In this document: piece after piece, positions 46,616 to 58,799 of the stretch | Position numbering within the stretch: position 1 is the stretch's first letter | How the letters are laid out: each line of letters opens with the position of its first letter | NCBI GenBank assembly: GCA_002633005.1 | Contig: NMRA01000163.1 | Span: 710,884-774,883 of the forward strand | Length of the DNA stretch: 64,000 bases | Origin: Phoronis australis | Taxonomy: Eukaryota; Phoronida; Phoronidae | Direction: 5' to 3' | Translations under genes and position numbers: made by a program | Notes under the pieces: model-generated | What the model saw: the letters and a program-made list of their open reading frames with translations, nothing else | Database searches by the model: none | Told to the model about the DNA's origin: nothing

Positions 46616-48121
46616 CAACTAAGTACAACCTATAAATGAAAGCGTTGATGGAACAAACACTTTCCTGATAGAAGACAAACCTTCAAGGACAATGACAAGA
46701 GCATAAAAAAGCTGAAAATCCCCTATCTTGCATAACAAAAAAAAAACAATATTAACACAACTTATAGATATGTCATTACCTCTGTATGCTCCTCACTCAC
46801 ATGAGAACATTTGTATCAAACATTACTGTATGCCACCATGTTTCAGTCCAGTTGTTAAATGTTATCAACTGTATTTAGAAATGTCGACAACCTGCAAACT
46901 TGAAAGACGCCTATTCATATGTTACCTCACTCAGTCTAACATGGTTGCTTTTCAAACAGCGAATGCTGGGCAGTGGTTTGTAAGATATTGTGCCAAGGCA
47001 AGTGGTATGGACAGTATTATTTCACTGGGCCACTTTTGTCTGCATATCATAAAGTCTTAACATACATTAGCGTATTGTTATGTGGGTCTGTAGCAGAGAA
47101 AGGCAAAAATACCGTAGGCCAGAAACGTCTAATCATCTCTATGAGAACATTCAAACCTGTCAACAGAACCTCAGAGAGTTGTGTTCTGTAACTATTGTCT
47201 GATTGTCATCAATATTAAGACCTGATGATATCACACAGCATACCGAGGAAAAACTAATATTCATTAAATTGCACATTTAAAAATGAAATTAGTATTTCCA
47301 CTTCATTTGCCAAAAAATAACACTTTTACTCAACAAGTGTTATCTGAACTTCTTCCTTAGTAATCAGATGAGAAAAGATAACAGATCCCTGCTTAAGGCC
47401 ATGCTGGCAACGATTGACGATGTCATTTAAAGTGAGGTATCCATGATAGCAAGTACCAGCATATGTTGAAGAAAACAACAATAGTTTCAGGTCGACTTGA
47501 CATGTTTCGGTGTCATTTATTCAAACACCATCATCAGAAGACTGAGAGAATGCAGTGGCCACCTAGCTAGGGGGGCTGAGGTAAAAGGTACAACGGAGCA
47601 TGACGCACTGTTCAATGCAAAACCCTTTCCGGTACGGTAGGTACAAGTAGTATAGTAGGCAGTAGGCAACGGCTATACGGTACTGTAACTTAGTATTCAT
47701 GGTATCCTAGCTCTTATCCTTTTCATAAGGTCCCAGGTTGCCAGTCATTTCAGCCCCTCGGTCACCCACCCAATCATCCCAGTCAAGCTACGTCAGTTTA
47801 GAAACAATTACCAATTAAGACCAGAATAACATAAAGAATGGGCAGTAAACATAATTAAAACGGAAACAATAACTCACGACAAACGAATTCATGTCCACCA
47901 TTCGACTGACGGCGAAATTTTACTTAACAGCTGCTCACTAGATGTCGCAAACGCTTGCTTAATCTCAAGATCTCTTGCGTGAAATAGAAATAGAAATTTA
48001 TTCCAAATTCACTCAAATTTCCAAGTTCACGCACGTCAGGCTCAACTTGTCGAACAGACAAGTCATCTGTTAACGAACAAGACAAGCACGGCAAACAACA
48101 GAGGGCGCCACTTGAAAACGA

Positions 48122-49027
48122 ATGACGTCACGGAGTCTCAATCTGAGTGATCCCCGAACCTGCATTATGGTATTTTTATTTTGGGATGAGACAAAAACTG
48201 GTGAGGCTTTGCTGGGCTTTGCGCCATTGGACGTTTTGAAGCTGCAGCTGAAAGGTAAGATCATGACTATTTCTGCTTTATTCTGCAGAATTTGCATTGC
48301 AATCAATACAATAGAGTGAAACAACCGCTTTACTTGTTAAGATACAACATCTTTCTTATTTTGTTTTTTATTTTGACAGACATCACCCTCAAAATCGGAT
48401 AATACAGTTGATGTTCTTTTTGTGAGATTAAATGATGAATGACGCAGGTATCTGTTTCAAGACGTAATTAGCCATCTTGTCGAACTTCAGTTTTCCAATC
48501 CTAACCTCGGACCAACAAGTGAGGTCAACTATCGACGGTTGTGTTCATAGCATTCCGGGAGGTAGCGCAATGATCAAGTTCTGCATGCGCCGCAGTCCCC
48601 GAGCTTCCGTCCCAGGTCCGGGGGTTCTGTACAAGACGTGCCGTCCGGTTCATGGTAACCCCTGAACTAATAGATACGTAAATTTAGTCATGCATTTATG
48701 TTTGAATGTAGATATTTATGCATATATGTAGTCATGTAACCTTTTTGCGTATGTATTCAGGCTCTCAAAATGAAAGAATATAGCCGTTACTTGCCTTCGT
48801 GTTAAGTTGTATTTCAGAAAATAGTCTCATTGCTACGCAATACAGAGTTGAATACTAGTTTGACAACGATTGAAGACGCTAATGTTTCCGAGCATTTTGT
48901 GATTGAATTAAAGGGCATCGGAGAAGTGTTGGCAAACTTTGGAACACCAGTAGCCGAATCCACGGAAACGGCTCCCCCACATGAAATCACTAGTCATGTT
49001 CCATTGAAAGGCCGAAATTTGACATAA
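48122..49027 (+). CDS. Candidate two-exon gene, unrecognised (weak C2-like start)
   Basis: Exon 48122-48254 ends CTGAAAG|GTAAGA and encodes VFLFWDETKTGEALLGFAPL and onward. This is loosely reminiscent of a C2-domain strand ('F-x-WD---...LLGF--LDL'). A second open segment ends GLKGRNLT-type with TAA at 49025-49027 (it contains NVSEHFVIELKGIGEVLANF). The strong acceptor TTTCAG at 48817 gives a frame mismatch. An ATAG acceptor at 48824 would keep frame (111 aa in all). CRE-type TGACGTCA overlaps the first ATG. Not recognised as a family. It could be two unrelated exons of a larger gene or chance. Confidence 0.35.
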
Positions 49028-49109
49028 CGGAAGAACAACTCTCATTTCAAAAGTGAGTCCCCAGTGGTATCAGCTGCATCAATTTATGGGAACTGTCCTC
49101 ACCCCAGAA

Positions 49110-49400
49110 CGCCTGTGGCATGGGCGTAATTGGTAGGAACGTGTCGTAACTTGCACGCGCGCACCCAGCCTAAAGTATTGCGGGGCTCGAATTTTTCGGT
49201 ATGCGGACCTTTTACTTACAAAAATCAACGAGGACTAAAAAAAATAAAAATTAAAAAAACGGGCCACTAGGTTCGGGTCTACGAATTGTGCATCCGCGTA
49301 GAATTCCTGTGGACGCATTTGTCTCGTTTACTCGAACTTGTTGCTTCGCTAAGGCGGACTTTTTTGCCCAATTCGCCAAATTGGAGGACTCCTTCGATCC
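49110..49400. repeat. Composite of two dispersed repeats
   Basis: 49110-49260 matches the middle of the GGATCTAGGATACC family (GCGCGCACCCAGCCT, TGCGGACCTT). 49300-49385 is the inverse of 18150-18225. The 155- and 93-codon open frames on opposite strands here come from this repeat. Confidence 0.6.
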
Positions 49401-49755
49401 CTCCGAGGCCCCCTGGGTGCGCCCTGAACTTGGGCGTGTATTTTGCCCTATACTGAGGTATCTTCTCGATGGACATTTCGGCTTCTGGGTGTCGTGTCGC
49501 GGGGTGAGTAAATCTAACAAGTTAAATATCATCAGTATCGGGGCGGGGATATCATCATTTGGCCAGTATTGTTTCGTGTACCTTGACCCTCAGGTTTGCA
49601 GTGGTCCGAGGACTTTGAATGTGCGGTGGCACTACCCATTAGGCCAATGTGGACAATATCTTCCCTTGTCCGCAATTGACTTACTCCACACTGCATCATT
49701 CAGCTGTAATATAAGGCAGAAGCTTACCAAGCTCATTTTGTTCAAAAGCCAGTGA

Positions 49756-51900
49756 ATTTTATGGCAGTCGTACAAAAACAGCATATTTGGTTCCAATTGT
49801 GATTTTTTGAAGTTGATGCGATGTGCTAGTTTTAAGTTGTCCAAATTTTGGAATAAAAAAAAATCCGTACGACAGCTTGAAGTTCAGAACGGGTCGGTAT
49901 ACGTTTTTCTCAGCATCGCTTGATGTCGGTTAAAATGGTTCAGGCTTTCTTTCCCCCTGCGTCACCTGATGCCAGCTGAACTTGGTCGAATTTTTCTGTC
50001 TACAAAGTGAGTCGGCGGTTTTCAAAATGACCCATACACAGGTCAGAACCAATTTTGTATTTTTTGGCCTTTTGAGGTTTCAAGTATGGAAATTGTTTGA
50101 ATCCCTGGCCAAAATCTTTGAAAAGAAGTGGATGCTCGTTGATGAAAATAACTATTTGCATTTTTTAAATCGTATATAACTATACCTTTGAAGCCCCGTG
50201 CAACTGTGTTTTGAGCTGAAAGTGTAATTATATTCAAATAAAACAAAATTGCTAGGGAGAATTAAATAGCAGAAACAATTGTTCATCTCATCTACTCCAT
50301 AGCAAGCTGTGTCAAGTTTTTAGTATTAACTTGCCAAATTAAAAAACCTTAAACCAGTTGAACCTGAAGTGGACATTAGCAAATCATGTTCTTCAGCCGC
50401 GGTTAGTTCGAATGGATAAGTCAACAGGAAATGGACTTAGCTTGTTAGCGTGTCTTCACAAGCAGTCAGATTAGCGTAATGGAAAAACAACAAAACTGAG
50501 CCAAAATAGTCTCAGCAGGCTGACATTTTTGTCTTGAAGCAGATTTCATAAAAGCTTTGTTATTAACTGTCTGTCCTGTTGCAGGCAATATTTGTGTTGA
50601 CTACGTGAAGTTTTAAAGAACATACGAAAAATGCTTTGCTTTTACACGCCATGGTTATTAGTTATTATGTGGCTGTCTTTATTTTTTAGTTGGTCTTGGC
50701 ATCGCCTTCTCTGTCGGCCAAGCCACTTTTAAGATAATTATGTAAATTAACTGATATCTTCTGACGAGAAGAGGACAATGATTTTTGGACGACGCCAACT
50801 ACTGTTGCGCCTCTTAGTGGCAGTTTTGTTTTTGTTTTATGTGAGTTTTTGTAGTTTCGCAATATGATGGTGATGTTTGAAATAAAAAATTGAAACTTGT
50901 TTGGAATGGCGTCTCAATTTCTTGTTTCTGAGGTTACATGTTTTTGTTACCCTCGTCATTCTTAATGTTATTGATGGAAAATCTGCGATTCCATGCATGA
51001 TGCGCAGATCCAATTGGGTACAATGGTATAAACATTAACATTGCGAGTATTTTATTTTAAATTCTGAATCCACCCAATCGCTGCTGTATTTTGACACAGG
51101 GTGTATGATACAATGGTTTAAATTTTGAGACAATTTTGAGTGTCAAAATGTACACAATTAATTTTCCACTTAGGATAAACACTCAGAGTATCACTGAGGT
51201 ATCACCAGCAGTCTTACAGATTCATTTGTGACGGCGCAAACATGAATATACGCTAACAAAGACATTTTTTCAATTTTCATAAAGCGTGTATACATTGTAC
51301 ATGTTCTTGGTTGAAGTAGACAATTACAGCCAGTTTTAGGAACTGTCTATCCAAGCACATGGTAATCATTGGCCAGCAGTGTTTCAGTGAAATTCATTGG
51401 CGGATTTATGAGGGTGGGTCTTTTCACGACCTTATAATGACCGTTTAAGCAACGCGTGGGTCACATGTTTACAAAGCTTTACGTTACCAATATTCTAAAA
51501 CCTCGATAGTATTTAAAATTTCAAATTTTCTTCTGAAAAGTTACCGGCTTCCCTGAGGACACCGTGCTTTTGTTTACATATCGTTCAATATGGCGGACCG
51601 CGTGTCACGCGCTGTCTGGCTTGCGAGTACAGTCGTGTCACCTCTATGTATATAGCTCATTGGTCAGCCCCTCGAGCTGGAAACTCTCTCGCGCTGGCGT
51701 AAGATTTAATTCTAACCACAGTGGAAAAATCAGCCGGGATCACCTTTTCAATGTTGTGGCAATTTCAATGTTGAAAAGTGACCCAAGGCATCCATGACGA
51801 TCCTTCCTCTCGTGAAAAAGTGACCCTCGGCAGAGGCCCTCGGCTTTGAAGTTTGTTGGAAGGTGTTTTACACAGGGGCCGTGAATAATACGCTTACAAG
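49756..51900. other. Intergenic, one satellite-monomer relic
   Basis: At 50780-50850 (minus) lies a single diverged monomer of the 27.6-29.5 kb array (GCGCCTCTTAGTGG at 50807-50820, flanked by the same phrases). No gene was recognised in the rest. Confidence 0.55.
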
Positions 51901-52810
51901 GAAGTCACGCATTTCTAAAGATATATATGCGGAAATTTTCACCGCTCCTCCTGAGCGGCTTGTATCAGGATCAAAGAGAGCGAGGCGCCGGAATCAGGTA
52001 CCGGTACAATTGTGATGACCGCATTGCCCGATGCGAGCAAGACCCAATTAAATGTAATTATCCGACCATAAACTGTATTAAACATCTCTGACTGTACATA
52101 ATGGAGAACTTTCGAAATGCATTAACCACTAATTTTCGTTATAGACGAACACCACGGAGGTATTCAGCTGGAAAAAAACAACCAGGTAGGGTTTTCGATT
52201 TTCAAAAATCGATGACATAATAATCCAAACCTACAACCATAAACTACCGCGCGTTTTGATATAGGCCTACGCGGTGGATATATAAACGCTGATCAGAGTT
52301 AACAATATCACAGGGATTCATTTTTTTAATATTCTTTCAATCTCGTTTAACCAAATTTATGACCAGGAAACAATTGTACTTAACTTGTGCCCACTTTTCA
52401 TTTTTTATTAATGACAAAGAGCTAGTCAGAATAGTTATTTAGTCAGTGCCACCGAAAATGTCCGGAGATTCCAAATTTTGAGTTTGGTTATTACCATATT
52501 TTCACTTTTTTATTTATTTTATGATTTGGGTTCTAATAAAGATTAAACTTTAAGGACACGTGAATTGTTTAGGGTACCTGTAATGTGGTAAGTTTAGGGA
52601 TGGGCTCACAAAGAACTTAATTAATTAAGTTTAGCTGGCGATCAAAACCTACCACTGTTTTGATACTTCAAGTTTAAAGCTTAGATAAAAAAGTTATCAG
52701 CGCGTACCCGGTAAGAAAAAAAACAAGTGGGCAGAAGCATTAAAAATTAAATAAAGAAAACCAATACGAAACTTGTCGTTCCTTTAGAAGGTGGCCCTTT
52801 AATTGTGAAG
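51901..52810 (-). repeat. Dispersed repeat (0.9 kb), minus copy
   Basis: Inverse partner of 31945-32781, about 20 kb away. Shares the order of conserved phrases along its whole length with several indels. Confidence 0.75.
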
Positions 52811-52999
52811 AAAAACACAAGTTAAACTTTTTATTCATTTTGTAATGTTTATAATGTACCAAGTTAAAACTACTTTCCAGATTTGCAGGCTATAACTCTG
52901 CAAATGTCAAATAAAACCAAATTGGGGATACTAACAACAACCATTGTTGAGACAATAATGCCAGCAATTAACTTTCCAGTTCATTCGCTCAGATCTACA

Positions 53000-54115
53000 T
53001 CAATGCAAAGGGCGTGCTGAATAGGCATCGGAAAACTTGTCTGGGGCTTAGGGAGTCATAGCAGTCACAATTGTAAGCGAGAAATTCTTCACGTATTAGT
53101 TTTTCATGAGTAGGCGAAGGTGTGTGTAGGCCTATAAGACATGTATCATCAGCATACATGATTGTTTCAAGAGAAGTGAATTTGTGGAGGTCATTTACGA
53201 AAGAAAAACGAGGGGACCAAGAATAGATGCTTGGTGTACGCTTGTGATGATTTTTGGAGCGTGAGTTGACTGACTGCCGGCTCTCGATAATTTCTTGAAG
53301 AATAAATGCTCGACTCCAGTTATACCCTAAAATGAAAGTTTATCTAGCAAGATACTGTGGTCTATTGCGTCAAAGGATTATGTAAACTCGAAAAAGATGG
53401 TTGTTGAGTTTATCCCCTTGCCCAGATATCCGTTAATTCTGTCACCTACTGTTTATTAGAAATTCAATTGATCGTATTTTTTGATAACCATATCGATGTT
53501 CATATATAGATTGTAGTAACAGGTAGTCATAAAGCTGGCCATAGGCATTTTTTTCAAATAATATTGAGAAGGCAGGAAGTAGAGAGATAGGCCTAGTAAG
53601 CCATTTCTTTTGTATATAGGCATAGTCTTGACAATTAATTTTTAAATCAGTTGGAAAACAACCTGTCTCCAAACGTTGATTGATGATGATAGCCAGTGGT
53701 TTTATAACGAGCTGATCAATCAGTTTTATAAGTATGGTAGAAATGTTGTCGAATCCTGTGCTAAGTTTTGTTGTGCTATTTCCTAGGGAATTTAAAACAT
53801 AGTTTTTATTTACTGCTTGAAATTTAAATTTTGTTTGCTTCAATAAAAAGAGTAAAATTTAGGATGAATGTGGATTGGTAATTGCTTAACAATAATGATG
53901 GGCCAATATGTATTAAGAAGTTGTTGAATTCATGAGCTATTGATGTTTTATCAATTTACTTTTGTTTGTTTTGTCATATATTCTGGTGATTTGGTAGACT
54001 TGTTGTTTGTATTAAAATACGCTTGATCACATTCCATGTCTTGTTGGGATCTTGCTTATTGAGTTCTTTGTGAAAATAAAGTTTTTTGAAGTTTGAATAA
54101 AAATTCAAAGTTTTA
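53000..54115 (-). mobile_element. LINE reverse transcriptase remnant (CR1/Jockey-like)
   Basis: Minus-strand reading from about 54115: a NKTWNVIKRIL linker, then STGFDNISTILIKLI, LAIIINQRLETGCFP, RPISLLPAFSILFEK, a DAIDHSILLDKLS segment, HQASILGPLVF and the catalytic-loop motif MYADDTCLIGLH near 53150. These are successive RT motifs in the right order. Stops and frameshifts (for example at 53442) interrupt it. The element is 5'- and 3'-truncated. Confidence 0.88.
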
Positions 54116-54560
54116 CTATAGGTACAACGCCCGAATTTCATTAATATTTGTTAAGTATTTGATACTACAACATGATGAGGTGTGCGACTGAAAAAATCGT
54201 CTGTGTTCGGTTAAAACATACCATGTGTATCCTATATATTGTATGTAGTGACCAGTTGCAATTCAATAAACTCCGTACTTCCAGTCAAGCGGAGTGACTA
54301 CACGGTCCCCACATATTGACAACATGGCCGCAAGGCGCATGTCGTGCAATATATAGGCTAGGACGGCCTACGCCAGTTCTAAATCTTTATCTAGTCACAT
54401 GATTCAAAACAAGCTAAAGTTTGTCTAGTTTTTGTCTATTGATAAATTATTTTCGATGGATATACCGGTGTGGAAAAACAAATGAGAAAAATCGTAAAAT
54501 GCCGTTCAAAACTAGTTCTGATTTTTCTGTCCTAACGTTGAGGATGAGGAAACGCATTGA

Positions 54561-54572
54561 TTTGTGAGTGTT

Positions 54573-54603
<31 letters not shown>

Positions 54604-54607
54604 GGGT
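54561..54607. repeat. (GT)n microsatellite
   Basis: Near-pure TG/GT run with a GC-containing end. The minus-strand open frame containing HTHTHTHT is an artefact. Confidence 0.96.
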
Positions 54608-55099
54608 GTATGTTTCGTCCTCAAAACAGTACAGCGCGTTCGACATAGACGGGTAAACTGAACCGTTGGCATCACTATGAAAAAGTATGACCCTGAATTG
54701 AAAGTTAGAAATATTTTTGATCCATTTTAGTTTGATATGTGAAGAAGCGCTACTAATCGTTATCCAACATAGGTTTTCAAGAGTTTCCAAAACTACTCAT
54801 AATTAACACCGGGTTGGTATTGAAATTTCAGTCGCCGTAACAGCAGAAATGGTGCCACATTAGATATTGGCGTACATACAATGTATAGACAATGTACCGA
54901 GTTTTGCTCACGGTCATGTGTTTTCACTGACTAAGCTAAGTGGCAGGGCCAAGGGTTTCTCTTTACTGATGTACAATGAGGTGAATAACACGGGCACATT
55001 GTAGGAGCTGCAGACACCTACATGTGCGGTATTGTACTTCAATGACTGAATAAAAACCACCAGTCTTCGTTTTTTTGAAACATAACAAACTTATGCCTG

Positions 55100-55760
55100 A
55101 TCAATGATCGGCTCAAACCGGTCAGTATGCCTACGGCCCGGCGAGAGCGCGGGCAAGTCGATAGTTGAAAATGAAAAGGTGAACACTTTTCCGCCGGGAT
55201 TTTGAAAAGTACCGCCAAGCAGAAAGTCTACGAAACAGTAACCCAAAAGCGGCACGTTTTAAGCCAGTAACGAGTACTCCCGGCAGAGACTCGGTGAAAC
55301 CGCATTTGCCGCGGCCCAAACAGCTTGCAGGTGTAGCTAGAATTCTCATTATTGATATAGCTAGGCCTACTTATTTCACTTATGGCCAACTTGAACCTCA
55401 GGGTCTATACATGTATAGGCTAGGCCTATTTAGAATTCTCATTTTTAGCGTTGCAAGTCACTTCCTTTTTCACATATCGAGAAAATACAACCTATTACAC
55501 GTAATACGCCCGTTTGAGCATCGCGTCCGCGGCGTTCAAGGTCTAGCCGTCACCGTGACTCGGCCCGATACCCCGGGGCCTACCGCGGCCTCCGCGTTGT
55601 GACTGGCCTTCAGTCAGTTCGAGCCTGCCACTACTAGTGGACCACCCACTTCATTGTTTCGATACGCCCGGCGTGATTGTGTGAAGATTAAGCTAATGCA
55701 TCGTGTTCCTTTGATCTCAGAACAAATTGCTGCGAATACGAATTCGTGTTGGCAAACAAT
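55100..55760 (+). promoter_or_regulatory. CpG-rich stretch upstream of the CoREST gene
   Basis: This region is clearly richer in CpG and GC than its surroundings (for example around 55130-55160, 55300-55320 and 55525-55600). It lies about 0.8-1.5 kb upstream of the RCOR initiator and could hold the promoter and a non-coding first exon. The RCOR ATG exon is preceded by a polypyrimidine-AG acceptor (TTTGTCAATAG ending 56570), consistent with an upstream exon. No start site can be placed. Confidence 0.4.
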
Positions 55761-56587
55761 CAACACGTCAACCACTGGCGCTTTGTTGAACTCAGTATGA
55801 AACGGAGTTCAGCGGGTGGTACGTCACTCAGTTCGCGAACCACTACGTCAAATTGTATGGTGTCTTTAGATGGACAATGCAGTGGCAAGTAGTACCAATG
55901 GCAAAATTGGTTTAAGTCTGTCGCATTTTGGTTGACTTTATGCCGTTGAATGGATTGCTGAAAGAAATGGTTTATTTTAGAATCGTTTAAACGTTGCACG
56001 GTTTCAGTCATTCAGGGGTACAAGGGAAACGCACGAAAAAACGCCTTCGGTACATATGGTGGCAAACAAGAACACGTTAACCTACTTCGGTAATAAACAA
56101 GTGTTATCTGGCACGCTTAAGACTTTAGAATATGTAACAAGAAAGTATTTTAGATAGAATATCCCAGTAAGGATTCATTTGTCTGCTTTAGACACCGTCT
56201 CTATTGTTCATCAAAAAGAAAACGCTACGATATATTTGAAATATAAATAGATTTAAATTACATGTACGTAGTTTTCTTAAATAGCGGAGGGATATTTACA
56301 TAAGAATGTTTTAAGGTTTTTCGCACAATCCTATTCCAATTTTGCACACATTAAGATTATTAAAATCTATATGCGACCGTATATCGTTGTAACTGAAAAA
56401 TTTGTTCTTAATTTATTGTACTCGGAAAATTGATTAAGAACTATTTTTCTGAGAGCCTTAATACTGTAAACTGTTCTTCGCCTGTAGAGTCGCGGTCATT
56501 GTTCGGCAGCAGGGAAGTTCTGCTGTTTCTCAAGACTGCGCTTTAATTTTTGTTTTTCTTTGTCAATAGTATTTTAGAAACGTTAAC

Positions 56588-56851
56588 ATGGTCACGGTGA
56601 ACAAGAATTCAGAGGATATTGGAAATGGTCGAAGATCTAGAGGAGCAAGTCCTTCGAACGGCTATTCTGACGACAGCAGCGCCTCCGATCCCGAACCTGG
56701 TAAGTTTACCTGCAGTCCAAGAAATAGGAGTGTTAAAGTGAAGTGACTGTCTTCGATTCACAGTTCTGGGTATCCTTTTATTTTTGTTTTTCAGAGGGAC
56801 AAATGCAAGTTGGTTCGGATTATCAAGCTGTAATTCCGCCATTCAATCCAA
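56588..56851 (+). CDS. RCOR1: CoREST (RCOR) gene, first two coding exons
   Basis: CDS 56588..56699 joined to 56795..56851, 56 codons plus 1 nt, then continuing outside the recognised sequence. Exon 1 is Ser/Asp/Gly-rich (RRSRGASPSNGYSDDSSASD). Exon 2 encodes EGQMQVGSDYQAVIPPFNP, which matches the MRVGPQYQAVVPDFDP segment at the start of the RCOR1-3 homology, just before the ELM2 domain. Junction phases are 1 and 1. CoREST scaffolds LSD1 and HDAC1/2 in a nuclear co-repressor complex. The ELM2 and two SANT domains are not found downstream to 64000. They may lie beyond the window or partly in the N gap. An invertebrate would be expected to have one RCOR gene, so the '1' in the symbol is a convenience. 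Confidence 0.83.
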
Positions 56852-57302
56852 GTAAGTTTGCTCGACTTCCAACAGATGGCGATTGTAATGTCAAGCCGTG
56901 ACTTTTGTTTCTGCCACTGAGTGGTTGTGTTGATCCCTCAGTGACAAGTGATCACAATGTTGATGTGGTTTTCACTGCATTAAGATCAATGATTTTCTGT
57001 TTGGGAAAAAGCAATTGACCATTTTTACCAATAACACATGTTTCGTTTTTGCTTTATATATGTTTATTAGTGTTTACTTGTTGTTTTTGTCAGGTAATAT
57101 TGCAACCCTTTCTCAGTGTTGCACATAGACATGCCAATATTTTATGTGCTATCAGGTATCAAAACTAATGCCAAGTGACCAATACATAATGCAGCTTTAA
57201 GTTGCCCCCTCCCCGCTTTTATTAGGTGACAACTTTTGAAAACCAAATTTCTGTTTGGCTCCATATTCAATAGGATTGTCCTTGTTACATACCACTCCCC
57301 TG

Positions 57303-57457
57303 GACTCTTTAAAGCCAAGAAATTTCCAACATCACGATCTGATCTGGTATTACATTAGATAAAAAGCCTATTGTGTTGGNGACTCTTTAAAGCCAAGAAA
57401 TTTCCAACATCACGATCTGATCTGGTATCACATTAGATAAAAAGCCTATTGTGTTGT
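57303..57457. other. 77-bp duplication around a single N (probable assembly artefact)
   Basis: 57303-57379 and 57381-57457 are the same sequence apart from one T/C difference, separated by a lone N at 57380. This is what an unmerged overlap of two contigs or haplotypes looks like. Confidence 0.88.
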
Positions 57458-57892
57458 GGTAGTTACAGGGTCAGAGCTTACATTCACACGAAGGAATCAG
57501 CAGTTAGATGTTAAAGTCTAATTTCTCTGTAAGTCAACCGTTTTTCTCCTTTCAAAGTTTTTTTGGTGATAGTATTTCATACAAAACACATCTTCTTCAC
57601 GACATTTGCTGAACGTCATGTGGATATGGTATTTTTAAATATTGGATAGCGCCGGGCGCACTGTTTACACGAGTCATAAAGTCATAATTACTGGGTTATG
57701 TGAGCTTATCAGATGAATGCGGACAATGATTGCTGACTTTTTCCCCTTGCTATCACTGTCACATTTCTTGTCTGCTTTTAAAAATTAAAAAAACTGACCA
57801 CAACAAACTGTTCAACTGTGCTATTTAAAACTTTCAAAACGAAAATGTAAACAATAATTTTATCACCCCAGTGTGTTTATGATGGATCTAAT

Positions 57893-58003
57893 NNNNNNNN
57901 NNNNNNNNNNNNNNNNNNNNNNNNNNNNNNNNNNNNNNNNNNNNNNNNNNNNNNNNNNNNNNNNNNNNNNNNNNNNNNNNNNNNNNNNNNNNNNNNNNNN
58001 NNN
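57893..58003. other. 111-base N gap
   Basis: Unsequenced gap in the presumed RCOR intron. A missing exon could be hidden here, but the gap size is probably nominal. Confidence 0.97.
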
Positions 58004-58444
58004 CTGACTGGACAGCCTGAAAACTGTGGCTAGCCTGCAAAGTAATCCCTTCAATATATTCCTCTCACTATAGGGTCTAGGAATTTGCAAAAGAAAAATG
58101 TACATTAGCCCAAAAGTGGTATGCTGATAATGTTTTGAGTGGCATCTAACGTAGCCTTAAAAGGGGACTGTAGTCAAAATAATGTTGCAGTTAATTGGTT
58201 CTAACATACAAATAAAACTCATATTTGCCTTTCTTGCGTGCCAAACAAAAGCCGATTCGTATTCATAGTTAAATAACTGAATTCTGAAAGCGATCGCTGA
58301 TTGGCTGATGTGTCAGTGACGTGAATGGCGGGGTATAGACATCCATTGCTTATGTCATATTTTGAAGAGTTTACATCGTAATTTATCATTGTATCAATCG
58401 TCCTTATTTTTTACTGTTTGCCACAGTGCTGTAAAAGGTTCGCT

Positions 58445-58558
58445 ATGCCTTTTTGTATGGCACCTGCTTGCTCAAAACGAAAAAGGTGTCTTCTAAAGGG
58501 ATGGTCATCGCATACCATCGTCGGGTTACCAAAGCCTTGGCCCAAAGTTATATACTAA
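58445..58558 (+). pseudogene. Possible THAP-domain fragment
   Basis: 37 codons: MPFCMAPACSKRKRC, then SSHTIVGLPKPWPK and a stop. The MP-x-C-x4-C start and a following S-x-H-x3-x-LPK-x-W echo the first half of a THAP zinc finger (MP-x-C-x2-4-C ... SFH-FPK ... W). The second Cys-x2-His pair is missing. It may be a relic of a P-element-like transposase or of a THAP gene. Confidence 0.3.
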
Positions 58559-58799
58559 ATATAGGCCTACAGGTTTTCAAGAGCCGATATGGGTAAAAAT
58601 GGACAAATAAAGTCTGACTTAATGTCATTAAAACTAAACTCATCCGTGAGTAAACATAGGAACCAGGTTCCTAGAGTAAACTAACTTCTGTATTTACCGG
58701 TGTTGGAAAAGTTAGCGATTGCTTATCGGCTGCTAAAATTGTGATGTGTTCTCTTGAGTTAGTTTTTTGCGATTACGTCACCTAACCTTTACCAGTTTC

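Noticed and set aside
49251-49755. 155- and 93-codon opposed open frames
   Set aside because: They overlap a dispersed repeat whose inverse is at 18.15 kb. Frames are not shared between the copies.
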